Assembly (NCBI GenBank): GCA_005784505.1
Contig: VCAZ01000105.1
Coordinates: 536,668-600,667 of the forward strand
Origin: Bagarius yarrelli
Lineage: Eukaryota > Chordata > Actinopteri > Siluriformes > Sisoridae
DNA: 64,000 bases
Reading direction: 5' to 3'
The notes beneath the pieces are model-generated. The model had not been told where the DNA came from and searched no databases. It saw only the letters and a program-made list of their open reading frames with translations. The position numbers and the translations under genes are program-made. Positions 24,896 through 37,004 of the stretch are shown here, piece after piece; the first letter of the stretch is position 1, and each line of letters starts with the position of its first letter.

Positions 24896-25415
24896 CGTGT
24901 AACCCTAACCCACTATGTGAAACCCTAACCCTAACCCACTATGTGTAACCCTAACCCTAACTCTAAACCCTAACCCTAACCTAACCCACTATGTGTAACC
25001 CTAACCCTAACTCTAAACCCTAACCCTAACCCTAACCCTAACCCGCTAACCCTGTGTAACCCTAACCCCCTGAACCTAACCCTACCCTATGTGTAACCCT
25101 AAACCCTAACCCTAACTCTAAACCCTAACCCTAACCTAACCCACTATGTGTAACCCTAACCCACTATGTGTAACCCTAACCCTAACTCTAAACCCTAACC
25201 CTAACCTAACCCACTATGTGTAACCCTAACCCTAACCCACTATGTGTAACCCTAACCCTAACCCACTATGTGAACCTAACCCGACCCTAACCTAACCCTA
25301 ACCTGTAACCCTAACCTAACCCACTATGTGTAACCCTAACCCACTATGTGTAACCCTAACCCTAACTCTAAACCCTAACCCTAACCTAACCCGCTATGTG
25401 TAACCCTAACCCTAA
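24896..25415. repeat. interstitial telomere-like array (CCCTAA)n
   Basis: Runs of the vertebrate telomere hexamer, C-rich strand on +, interleaved with cactatgtgtaa and tctaaa words. Starts 36 bp after the MITE end. Confidence 0.93.
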
Positions 25416-26147
25416 AGATCTGAAGCACTGATATAATTAAACTACCCTGTGTCATGTGGTTTTTGTGTCTACTGCTATATTAAGCACAAGCTCACGTTAC
25501 ACGCATTTCTTAAATGTACTGTTACTATGGTAACATCAAAAACAGCAATTAAAGCGGTCTGTCCAACAAAATGTTTATGTTTTCCTCATAAACTCATTTT
25601 TTTGTTGAATAATTGTATAACTGAGGCATAATCGCACGCGCTGTCGGAAGTCTGGGTGTTGTACTATTCTCAGACTTTTTCCTCGAGCCTGACAGAAACC
25701 TGAGAACAATTAACACACGCAAAAACCTTGTTTCCATGAATTCATCTGATTCCGCAGAATAATTACAGCATCACTTTATAAAGATGTTTCCATCTGAATT
25801 AATCACCTGTGTGATTGTAAACTCGGTTAAACATAAATCATGGCTTCTGTTGTTACACTATTCACAATAATCAATAATCCCCCCCACAGATCTACAGCAT
25901 CTATTCAGTTCAGTATTTTGTTCAGCTTTTTACCTGATATGAGGCAGAGAAGTGCTATCCAGATTGTTTAATTATTTTTTGTCTTTCTCCATTAAACCCT
26001 CCTCCCCAACACACACTCTCTCTCTCCCTCTCCCTCTTTCTCTCTCACTCTCTTGCTTACATCTCACATTTATATCACAATACTTGGCAGAAAACATCTC
26101 CAGCTTCTATTTCTGTGTCCCTTACCTGAAGACTCATATTATTTACA

Positions 26148-26197
26148 GACACACACACACACACACACACACTCACACACTCACACACAAAAACACA
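26148..26197. repeat. (CA)n microsatellite
   Basis: CA array with TC interruptions. Confidence 0.93.
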
Positions 26198-26309
26198 GTC
26201 TGCTTAAAGGTGATGCTTATGTGTAATAAACATTAGGGGTGTGTGAGGGGTTTGTTACTGCACCATTCCTCAGTACCTGTGTCTTACTTTCAGAGAATAA
26301 TAAACACTC

Positions 26310-26897
26310 TCTCAGATACTACTAACACTCACAGACTCCTAACGCTCTCTCACAGACTCCTAACGCTCTCTCACAGACTCCTAACGCTCTCTCACAGACT
26401 CCTAACGCTCTCTCACGCTCTCTCTCACTCCAGACTCCTAACGCTCTCTCACAGACTCCTAACGCTCTCTCACTGACTCCTAACGCTCTCTCACAGACTC
26501 CTAATGTCTCTCACAGACTCCTAATGCTCTCTCACAGACTCCTAACGCTCTCTCACAGACTCCTAACGCTCACTCACAGACTCCTAACGCTCTCTCACAG
26601 ACTCCTAACGCTCTCTCTCAAGTACTCACAGAAGCTAACCTAACACTCTCTCTCAGACTCACAGCAACTCTCCTAAACGCTCACTCTCTCACAGTCCTAC
26701 TCTCTAACGCTCTTCTTTTCACTCCTAAGCACAACTCTAACGCTCTCTCACAAACAGACTCTACAGCCTAACGCTCTCTCACAGACTCCTAACGCTCTCT
26801 CACAGACTCCTAACGCTCTCTCACAGACTCCTAACGCTCTCTCACAGACTCCTAACGCTCTCTCACAGACTCCTAACGCTCTCTTACAGACTCCCAA
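26310..26897. repeat. 21-bp minisatellite
   Basis: Unit cagactcctaacgctctctca, about 25 copies; regular at both ends, scrambled at 26610-26770. Confidence 0.94.
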
Positions 26898-27232
26898 CAC
26901 TCCTTATTTGCTAAAATGTTAAATAGAATAGCTCAGTTGAAGCAAATCATATTACTTTTAGTACTAGAGCTTTTTTGATTACACATTGCAATGCTGTAAT
27001 AGTTGTCTTGCTAAAATGGCCATTATCGGTGGATTTGTTAGAACAAAACTGAAATACGATGATAAAAAAGCTTAGGTGTTAGAAGAGATATTGTAAAACA
27101 GATTATCAATCAATCTTTAGTCATTACCTTTTTGGATTCCCTTGTCATGTGGTAAAACCAGGGTGATTAGCTTCAACAGGGATTACTTAAAACATTTGAA
27201 ATGTTGTTAGCGTACGATCCACATGCTCTTAC

Positions 27233-27560
27233 CTACAATCATATGGTTGCAGACGTCACAGAAGTGTGGCTTCTTGAAGGTGTGCTCCAGGAAAGTGTGA
27301 GCCGTAGGGTCGGGAGGACGTGGAGCACGTGATGGAGAGCAGATAGTCAGGGGAAGCCCGGAAGGCGTAATGGGAGGCGGACTCAGGGGCGGGATGTAAC
27401 AGGGCTCAGGCGGAGCTGGCACTGTCACCCCGATGGTACTTAGCTGTCCTGTGCTGCTGCTGTTGCTAACCTCGGGAAACGGCCGCTGGAAGAAGTTGTC
27501 AGCACTTTTACTGCGGAGACTTTTAGTTCTGAAGGAAAGTGAACGCTTTAGCTTCTGTAG
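27233..27560 (-). CDS. stac: stac exon 2: basic motif, Pro-rich linker, first half of C1
   Basis: The exon has 109 complete codons plus one base. The acceptor is tttttag/CTA with a good pyrimidine tract; the donor is GTAG/GTAAGAGC. It starts LQKLKRSLSFRTKSLRSKS, then ADNFFQR, both conserved in STAC. A Pro/Ser-rich linker follows (residues about 70-128) that differs from the mammalian one, as expected for a disordered spacer. The C-terminal part starts the C1 finger: H131, then twelve residues to C144, CDVC, and NHMIVG up to the splice. The last glycine codon is split (phase 1) and completed in exon 3 as GGC, so a 17.4-kb intron interrupts the zinc finger. The exon confirms STAC and argues against a retrocopy, because the flanks are unspliced intron. 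Confidence 0.93.
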
Positions 27561-27639
27561 CTAAAAAGAAAAACAGGATGAAAAAAGGTGATGAGTTTTC
27601 TTTCCAAACATTTACACAGATAGACTTTGATGTCAAAAT

Positions 27640-28062
27640 GCCCTTTTCTAGCTAGCAAATAGTTCACTAAAACAGTTATGGATTGATTAACTAGCATGTT
27701 TATCGATCAGCTAGCATGTAATTTGCTGAGCTACCATGTGGTCTGTTTAGCTAAGAAACGATTGACTTAATTATCATGTGGTTTGATCAGCTAGCATTTG
27801 GATTGATAAGTTAGCATGTAGTTTGTGCTGATAGCATGTAGTAGGATTAGCTAGTATGTTGTTTTTTTCAGATAGCATTTGGTTTGTTTAGCTAATAAGT
27901 AATTGATTTAATTATCATGTGGTTTGATCAGCTAGCATTTGGATTGATGAGTTAGCATGTAGTTTATTCTGATAGCATGTAGTAGCATTAGCTAGCATGT
28001 TGTTTGTTCAGATAGCACGTGTTTTGATTAGCTAGCATGTGGTTTGCTGTACTTTAGAAGCC
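27640..28062. repeat. diverged 20-bp minisatellite
   Basis: Motif gctagcatgtggtttgatca in many variants. The segment starting attatcatgtggtttgatc repeats about 141 bp later (27769, 27911), a seven-unit higher-order period. It begins about 80 bp upstream of exon 2. Confidence 0.85.
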
Positions 28063-28699
28063 GCATTGGTCCGTGTTTAGAAATCTAGTTACTGAACTGA
28101 AGCCTTGTTTTATAGAGTAAACATGCCGTGGGTGTCTTTCAGTTTGGGTTCAGTAAAAATTCTTTGCTAGGTGGTTTAGCAATGTTAACTGGATGTCTTA
28201 CAATACACAGTCCTACAGCAGGGTGTTCAGAAACACAGGGTTTGAACATTGATCCATGCATGAACACACTCAATTATATTATAGTCTTCTTCTATGTGTT
28301 CTTCTTTCTTCTCTACTATAAAACAAGTTATTCAGACATTAATATCAATCAATGTCTGAAGCTATTTTCTGCTCCACAGGTCAGCAAAATGAACCTGATC
28401 AGCTCAGGAGTGGCGCTGTAGCACAGGGTTTTTTCTCCAATATTATCCAATAGAAGGTCCACCTTAAAAACCTCCACTTCTATTTAGAGCTAATTTTCAT
28501 AATTGCATGGCAACTAAATGCATCTCTTGTATAGGAGACCTACAGTTTTTACACTGTGTTCATAAAAATGGTGTTATTGGTGCTCTACACAAAAGAAATC
28601 GAGACTTTATCAATATTAATTTCAATTATGTGTTTTGTTAACAATATGGCTGGCACTTTTTAATTAATCCGAGTAAAGCAAAGGTTCATTCATTTATTT

Positions 28700-29117
28700 A
28701 CATTTCTGGCATTTGGCAGACGCTCTTATCCAATGAAACATATATTCATGTGTTTGGGGCAGGGTGGCTCAAATGGTTAAGGTGCTGAGTTGTTAATCTG
28801 AAAACCAGAAACACCTGGGTTCAAGCCCCACCTCCAGCAAGTCAACCACTGTTGGGTCCTTGAGCGAGACCCTTAACCCCTCCTGCTCCAGGGGCGCTGT
28901 ATCATAGCTGACCCTGCGCTCTGACCCCAACTTACGATGGGATATGCGAAAAATGCATTTCATTGGCTCTGTACATGTACCTTGCACAATGAATTGAATA
29001 TACTTATACTTATATTCATTAAGGGTCAAGGGCCTTGCTCAGCAGTGGCAGCTTGGTTATGCTTGAAATTGTAAGATTATCTAATGAGCAGTCAGCTCAG
29101 CCACCGAGCTACCACAA
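28700..29117 (-). mobile_element. SINE family A, split by a younger SINE
   Basis: The tail part is at 28700-28749 (catttggcagacgctctta) and the body and head at 29011-29117 (ccttgctcag, gagctaccac). Family B sits between them. Confidence 0.8.
28750..29010 (+). mobile_element. SINE family B, inserted in SINE A
   Basis: Full-length: gggtggctcaaatggttaag head, gttcaagcccc B box, ccaggggcgctgtatcat body and gggatatgcgaaaaa tail. Flanked by the 9-bp duplication tatattcat (28741-28749 and 29011-29019). Confidence 0.88.
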
Positions 29118-30159
29118 CCAGGTTCTGTAAAGCCTGCTGCAACAGCCAATCTTACAAAGCACTAATTTATGTTCTTGTTCAATATTTAAGGATTTAACCA
29201 ATATTATCTGGTGTGTTTTGAGGGTTTTTTGTAAATCTCAACCTAAAACACAAGATAAGGGCATAAATCCTGAAAGACATTTCATTCACAAAGCAAACTG
29301 ATCAAAGCAACATCAAACGCAGGGTTATTCGTGATGCTCCCCGGCCGCTGTACCAAGAACAAATTTATCAAGTGTCCCACTTCACCCGTCTAAGAGAATC
29401 ATCCGGCTGAAATTTAGGTTCTGGCCACGTCCAGTTCTCATCCAGAACTCTTTATCACGGCCTATTAAAGAACATGCATCGGTCCCATTTGCTCTGGAGT
29501 TATTAATGAAGTGCCGAGCGGGAACAGGACGGGGCGAGATCGAGAAAAGGGGACGGATTATCATCTGTCTCTCCTGATACATATCCTCGTTATGAGCTGG
29601 ACCGAGGACATCAATCACTCGGCTAAATTAGCTGACAAAACCCAGCAGGATTTGAGTCTAAAAAAGATTTCCCCATGCCGTTAGGCCAAGATGGTTAAGG
29701 TGGGATTATGAAACAGAAGATCAGGGTTGAATATTAAAATAGTGAGTGAAGGCATTCAGATGGATTAGTCTGATTGTGATGTCCTGATTGTGATGACATG
29801 TTACACATAAGATGCTGGTCTCTACAAACTTCTAGTTAAAATTTCAACACTCATTCTATCCTATAAAGCACCATGATACTGTAAAATATACCCATAATGC
29901 ACTTGTTTGGCTTGGTTTTGATTCTCTTATGGGTTCATTTACATTAACCTGATTCTGTTATCCAGGGCAACTTACATTTTATCTCTATTAATCCTGTGTT
30001 TATCCATCTAGTAGTTAAGAGTTGCTCAGGGGCTCAGCAGAGAAAGCTTGATGGCTCTTGGTTTTCAATCCACAATCTTCTCAACCACTTGATCACATAA
30101 TTAATTTTTTTCTATTGTTGTATTGTTCAATTTCTTCACTTGATTCCTTGTTTAATTCA

Positions 30160-31690
30160 TTTGATTCCTTGAACAATGTAAATTATTCAAACAGAATCAA
30201 ACAGATCCAGTAGTTGGATTTAAAGGTATGATTTAGATTAAATTAAGCAAACAGGTGTATCACTTAAATGATGCAGGTTACATTTTTTATCTGATTTAAA
30301 AGTAGCAGCAAGAATCATATAAAGCATTGTGATTCAGATTCAATTACATTTGACTCACAAATCAAGCAATTTAATTAGATTTGATATTCAGTGATGCAGG
30401 CGATATGGATAGGTGGAGGCAGGTGATTCGCTTTTGTAATCTGATTCAGACTGATAACATTTATATTATACAAAGTGATTCAGATTTGTCAGGGTGATTC
30501 AGTTTTTTTGGGAATCAGATTCAATTTGATCATCTTGATTAAAATATAATACAAAGACTGATATTGATCAGTGTGATTTTTATTCACCAGCGCGATACTC
30601 ATTCTAAATGTGAATCTGATTTAACAGTGTGATTCGGATTTATCAGAATAATACAAAAACATGATTCAGATATATCTACAATTTACTACTACGATTCAGA
30701 TTCCTCAGTACACTGCAGAATTGATCTGACTGACAAGATTCAGTTTAACAAAGTGATTCAGATTTTAAAACGTTTTACTTACCATATCTTAATTAGATTC
30801 AAATGTATCAGTGTGATTCAGTTTTTTAGGGTGAATCTGATTAAATAGGATCAGACGGTTTCAGATTTATTATAACAATTCAGATTAAAAAACAATTCAA
30901 ATGTATCAAATTGAATTAATTGATTAAATAGAATCAGATAAAATTAGATTAAAAACTATTTAAATGTATCAAAAAGATTCAGATTTAAATCATGTTTCAG
31001 ATACAGTATGTTAATGGGATTAGATTAGATTAGATTACAACAATTTAAATGTATCAAATTAAATTGATTGATTGAATTGAATCAGATTAATTCAGATTAA
31101 AAACAATTTAAATGTATCAAAAAGATTCAGATTCAAATTATGTTTTGAATACAGTATGTTAATTAGATTAGATTAGATTAGATTAGATTCGATTAGATTA
31201 GATTAGAACAATTTGAATGTATCAAAAGGATTCAGATTTAAAAACACTTTAAATACAGTATGTTAATTAGATTCAAATGTATCAGCGTGATTCCGTTTTT
31301 TTAGGGTTAATCTGATTGAATGGGATCAGACGGATTTAGATTTATCAGAACAATTCAGATTAAAATAAACAATTCAGATGTATTAAAAGGATTTATGATT
31401 TATTGATCGCTTTAATTAGGATTGATCAGTTCAATGCAGAATTCATTTAATGGTCTGATTCAGATTGACTAACTAGATTTAGATTAAACAAAGAAAATCA
31501 AAAACACACCTTTATTATATTAATGCAGTTCAGACTGCGCAACATGAATCACATTTATCAATGCAAAGCATGACTGACTAAAGAGTCTGGTTAAAATTGT
31601 GGTTTGATCAAATTCTAATTTGATTAAATTCTAATTTAGTTCAAACACAGTAATTAAACTGATTCCTTGGTGTGATTCAAAAGATTCAAG
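30160..31690. repeat. diverged AT-rich repeat field with GATTCAGATT motif
   Basis: gattcagatt and aatgtatca words recur throughout. A block of about 100 bp at 30790 recurs near 31267, and aatgtatcaaaaagattcag recurs at about 140-bp spacing. Confidence 0.8.
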
Positions 31691-32076
31691 TATCGGCATC
31701 ATTAAATTTACTGCTTTGTTCCAGATTATCCCGTTCCAGATTATTCACCCTGTCAGCTGCTTCTGGCATGTGCCACAATACGGACAAAGAAAAGTGATCA
31801 CACACACACACACACACTCTCTCTCTCTTTGACAGTGTATAAAAACTAGATATTACATTTCATATTTTTATGTCTAAAATGGTGTGTATTTTAAATAATT
31901 TTATAAAACAACACCCATTATCAGGTGCACTGTGTAATATAACTTAATATAACTTTTTAACAAACTGTTGACCTGCCCACTTAATCATCTCGTCCAATCG
32001 GAGCACGACATTCGAACGGAAAACATTGATTTAAGGCCATGAGTAAAGTCTACTGATCAGTTCATCCTATAATCAC

Positions 32077-32077
32077 A

Positions 32078-32126
<49 letters not shown>
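32077..32126. repeat. (CA)n microsatellite
   Basis: About 24 CA units. Confidence 0.96.
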
Positions 32127-32623
32127 CTGCTCAGCCACCAAAAGACTGCATAATAAGTGTAATTTGATGATATACAGGGAATTCAATTAAACAGGAACAG
32201 AACAATTATTTGGCCCTCACAGAAAAACATTCGGGGCCCCCAGTTCTATTCCCACACAACTGCCAAACAGACCATTAATTTTCACTCTCTCTATAGCGGC
32301 GCTCTGCTCTTACGATATTCTCCCCAAACCCCTATTCAAAGTGGTAAAACACGAAATATAACATTAAATTTCACTTCCTATATTTGTGTTACTGTTATTA
32401 AAGTTCTCTGAATGTGAGTAATTTAACACGTGTTATAGGCGCTATACGTGTTATAGGTGTCGGCCTGTAACAGAAAACGCGCTGGAGTGACTGCCCCAGT
32501 ATCACTGTGGAGATTTGATTTACGTCCTTTCAATACAGCAAGTGTTCATTTTAGTTTAAATAAAGTTTTTGCACCCTCGGTTTTAGTTGCTTTTTGCTCT
32601 CGTGATGTGCTAACAGCCTTAAT

Positions 32624-32637
32624 TATCTCTCTGTTTC

Positions 32638-32668
<31 letters not shown>

Positions 32669-32789
32669 CTCTCTCTGACCCTCTTCCTCTCTCTCTCTCT
32701 TGTTCTCTCTCTCTCTTTCTCTCTCTCTCTCTTACTCTCTGTCTCTCTTCTTCTCTGTTTCTTTCTCTCTCTCTTTCTCTCTGACCCTC

Positions 32790-32823
<34 letters not shown>
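32624..32823. repeat. (CT)n pyrimidine tract
   Basis: CT array with repeated gaccctcttcc interruptions. Confidence 0.95.
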
Positions 32824-32826
<3 letters not shown>

Positions 32827-33547
32827 AACAAACCCACAATAATTAATCCAGCGACCAAAAATAAAGGCTTGCGTCACTGGAGAAACGAGAGCGGATGCAG
32901 GTTTTTTTTTCGTGCTGACAGCAGACAGAATTTGAGTTAAGACAAAAACAAAAGATGAGTTATTTCTTTGCACGCACACGGCTGATTGGTTGTTTATGGA
33001 AAACCAGCTTAACCCAAACAGTGGCTTCATCCACACGAGACGAGGGACGCACGTGCCACACGGCTCTCGTTACAGAGGCTGGGAAAATGTGCAGGAGGAC
33101 CTCAGTTCTCGTCGAGAGTTCAGATAAACATCAGCCCTTTAATCGCTCGCTGGAGGTCCCGGGTGGTCGAATGAGATCCTGAGTAAATGAGTGTAATTTT
33201 ATTTCCCTCTGTAATTGAGTGCAGGGGTGCACAGTCTGATTCTGGGTCAGATTAGACAAACACTGCACTGTTGTTCATTCAGTACAGAACCTGACAGAGG
33301 CCAGCTGAAAAGCGCAAAAGTTACCTTCTTGTACTTATGGGGTGGGATATACGGTGCGATTTCTGTCCGATTTCCAGCCGAGTTCTGAGTCATTTGACTC
33401 TTTGTGGGTCTGGATGAATTTCAGCTTTGTGACAAGAAAGAAATCTAAAACTCTTTCTGTTTCAGGAAAATTATGTGGGTGTTTTATTCCTCTTACACCG
33501 TAGCAATAAACTAAATCTTAGTTCAAACATAGGTTATAATAATGATA

Positions 33548-33645
33548 GGGATGCACGATATGAAAACTGTAATGGATAGAGATAACCGACAGTCAGGTCT
33601 TTCTCATGGCTGATTCCGATATAAATACCGATAAACAATGCATTA
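33548..33645 (+). mobile_element. possible DNA transposon end
   Basis: tagggatgcacgatatgaaaa and later gattccgatataaata-type words resemble a common teleost hAT end; the partner end is not clear. Confidence 0.35.
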
Positions 33646-33924
33646 TTATTTTTATATTATAATTTTGATCTGCAGTTTGTGTATCAGGAAAATAGAAAAT
33701 CTAAGATAAACTGATAAAACTGATATTTTAGTAGCTTTGGACGAATTATAATAACAAACAAAATCAGTCCTGAATCACAATAATAATTTATCGTGAAGTT
33801 TGATTGCATTCTTCATTCAAAAACTAATAAAATCACATGATTGTGGTTAAAACTAAACACTTGCCAGTCAAATCAGAAAGCAAACCAAACAAATTTATTT
33901 CTAATCAAAAGAATATCAAGCTGA

Positions 33925-34345
33925 AAACAGTGGACTGAAATCCTCCCTCTCTGACAACACTGGACTGGAACCCACCCAATCTGGCAAAACTGAATGTGAA
34001 GCCACCCGGAATCCTATCCAATCTGGCATCAATGAACGGAATCCTATCCAATATGGCAACACTGGACCGGAACCCACCCAATCTGGCAACACTGGACTGG
34101 AACCCACCCAATCTGGCAACACTGAACGGGAACCCACCCGGGAACCCACACAATCTTGGAACACTGCACAGAAACCCACCCCTCTGGCAACACTGGATGG
34201 GAACTCACCTACTCTGGCAATACTGGACGGAAAACCACCCAATCTGGCAACATTGGAGGGGAAGCCACCTAATCTAGCAACATTGGAGGGAAACCCACCC
34301 AATCTGGCAACACTGGGCAGGAAATCCACCCACTCTGGCAACTCT
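33925..34345. repeat. 30-bp minisatellite
   Basis: Unit ggaacccacccaatctggca plus acactggact, about 13 copies. The 30-bp unit keeps frames open on both strands (for example 141 codons on -), with no sign of being a gene. Confidence 0.92.
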
Positions 34346-35474
34346 GGCTGCAGTCACTTTAAAACTCTGAAAGTGGATGATTTTTTCTGACTTCTTGATT
34401 TACCAGCAAGCCGAACTTAAACGGATCCATTTATTGAATTTCATTTATTTATCGGAGCAATAAAAATGACGTAATCTTCACTAATATTTTATATAATTTA
34501 TCTGTCTAATAAATATTGTGCATGGCTATATAATACTATAAGAGATTACTAAGTGTAAAGATGTGTAAGAATGTATACACACATACAAACACACAAAAGC
34601 CTGTTCTTTGTTGATGATATACACAACATTTCACTGTAATTATCAAATATTTTTCGATTTCTCTTTTATCTTTTTTCGAAGTGTTTTTTTTCTATTTCGA
34701 CGGTGCCGCTTTGTCCCTCCGTCTCTGAGCTTCTTAACCTTCACCACTGCACATCTGGGCTTCTGTTCTAAACACATTTCTAGGGACATGTTTTACAAGT
34801 GATGAGCTGATTGTGTTCCGTACCAGAAACACACCTGTTTATTTCACAGGACAATATAAACATGGAGGATGTAGTACGTTTGATTTTACGTTTACTTATT
34901 TGGATAGAAACCCTTGGCAAAAGCAGCGATGTTTGATGGCGTATTTATGTTTTTCTTGTCTGGCTTGTCTGGCCCAGCAGAGCTGTTGTTCTTGTCATTT
35001 GTAGAACGATCAGTGCAGGTACTCAACAACCACAACATCTTTATTGTGGAATCCATTATTCAGGAAAAAACGTCGAATCGACTTCACAGCTTTAGCGTGA
35101 AATAGTATAATGGAGTCCTCGCTCAGGGAATGGAGAGACTCTGAGTTTCGCCAATCCAGCTGTCGCTTTCACGGCCCGACGCCTCTGCCATCTGTGTGGA
35201 TGTGCTACTGCAAATTGCTGTCATCAGTAAAGGAAATTTACGCGTCTACTTCCTGTATTAGCCGGATCAGAAGCGATACTGGGTCAAAGAGGGCGGAGAG
35301 TCGAATGCTGCATCAAAAAATCGCATACTACTTAAATACTTACAACATTTGTGTTAGAACGTAACTCCCATTTGTTAAAAAGTATGTTTTACATAGTATA
35401 ATTCTGGGAAGTATGAATGAAAATTAGCATAGCTACAGTATCTCATTTTTACTTTTGAGCAGATGCAGATTTTC

Positions 35475-35835
35475 AGATTTTTTCTTCTCCTTTCAGCTGT
35501 TTCCTTTCAGGGGTCGCCACAGCAAATCATCTGTCACCCTATTCTCTACATCCTCTTCACTCACACCCACTAACTTCATGTCCTCGTTTATCGCATCCAT
35601 ATACCTCCTCTTTGGTCTTCCTCTTTACCTTCTGCCTGGTAGCTTCATTTCTAACATCCTCCTACCGATATATTCACTATCCCTCCTCTGTACATGTCCA
35701 ACCACCTCAATCTGTGCTTCCCTGACTTTCTCCCCAAAACATCTAAAACACAAGTCGTCCCTCTGATAAACTCATTCCTAATTCTGTCCACATTGTCACT
35801 CAAAAAGAAAACCTCAACATCTTCAGCTCTGCTAC
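35475..35835 (-). mobile_element. non-LTR retrotransposon 3' end, 5'-truncated
   Basis: The reverse complement encodes a decayed C-terminal RT-associated segment of the GRP/KRRYMDAI type and ends gtggcgacccctgaaagg, then aaaggagaag. Same 3' end as 48480-48887, 50447-50650 and 61864-61975. Confidence 0.7.
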
Positions 35836-36199
35836 TAAAGGTTTAGCTTTAATTTTATTAAATTTAATTTAAGATTTTCTACTTTTATATTTGTTAAATT
35901 TAAGATTGTTAAGATTTGACATTTTTGTAGCTTTTAAAACTTTAATGTTATATGTTTCTGAGAAATTTTTAGATTTTAGGCTTTTAGACTGTTTTTAAAT
36001 ATTTTTTAAGAATTAAAATCCTCAAAGTTTATATTGCAAATTAGATATGTAATGTTCTGATTTTAAATCTATAATAAATTATATTACGCTGTTTTATACA
36101 GTAATGTTATCTTTGGGTGTATAAAGTTTCGGTTCGCTTATGTTGCGATACAGTGTGATATGTAATAAGTACAAGAAGTCACAATAAATCACGCTCTGT

Positions 36200-36985
36200 C
36201 GTGTCATGTTACAGTATTTTATGTTACAGTATCTGTTCTGAGTATTTTAAGTTGCGATTTGTCATGTTACAGCACATTATGTTACGATATGTTATGTTAT
36301 AGTAGGTCATGTTACATTGTTATATTACAGTATGTCAAGTTACAGTATGTTACGTTACAGTATTTTATGTTATGATTTATTATGATATGTTGCAGTATGA
36401 CATGTTATAGAACATTAAATAACAGTATGTTATAGTATGTCATGTTAGTTACAGTACAGTATTAAGATACGTTACAGGTTGTTACGTTATGTTACAGGGA
36501 GTCATATTACACTACATGGAGTTACAGTATCTTATGTTACAATGAGTCATATTCAGTATGCTAAGTTACAGTATGTTATCTTCCATTATGTTATATTCCA
36601 GTGCATTAGGTTACAGTATGTTTTGTTATAGTAGGTCGTGTTCAGTTAGGTTACTGTGTTAACTTAGGTTAAAGTACGTTACATTAAGTTACAGTACATT
36701 AAGTTACAGTTTGTTAAGTTACAGTATGTCATGTTGCAGTAATTAAGTTAGAGCATGTTACAGAAAATGTTACAGAATGCTATGCTACAGTATGCTATGT
36801 TGTGTCATGTTACAGTATGTCATGTTACTGCTTAATCATAAATGTCATGTTACAGAAAATGTTACAGAATGCTATGCTACAGTATGCTATGTTGTGTCAT
36901 GTTACAGTATGCAATGTCATGTTACAGTATAATATGTTAGAGAATGCTATGTTTTAATATATTTTGTTTAAATATGTTATGTGAC
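36200..36985. repeat. degenerate GTTACAGTATGT repeat field
   Basis: Words gttacagtatgt and catgttacagta recur irregularly and grade into the 15-bp array to the right. Confidence 0.85.
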
Positions 36986-37004
36986 AGTTTATTATGCTAC
37001 ACTG

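Larger units (their letters stand above)
9812..27232 (-). other. stac: stac intron 2
   Basis: Donor GTAAGAGC at 27232, acceptor GACAG at 9812. It separates the two halves of the C1 finger. Holds SINEs, a 34-bp minisatellite, a 400-bp CT tract, a telomere-like array, a MITE and a 21-bp minisatellite. Stretches 10710-11940, 12200-13050, 15300-17750, 20280-21500 and 25420-26000 show no feature I can support. Confidence 0.8.

Noticed and set aside
26310..26897. CRISPR-like regular repeats (also 50654-50828)
   Set aside because: Units are contiguous without unique spacers, in a vertebrate genome.
33916..34341. 141-codon minus-strand frame
   Set aside because: Product of the 30-bp minisatellite.
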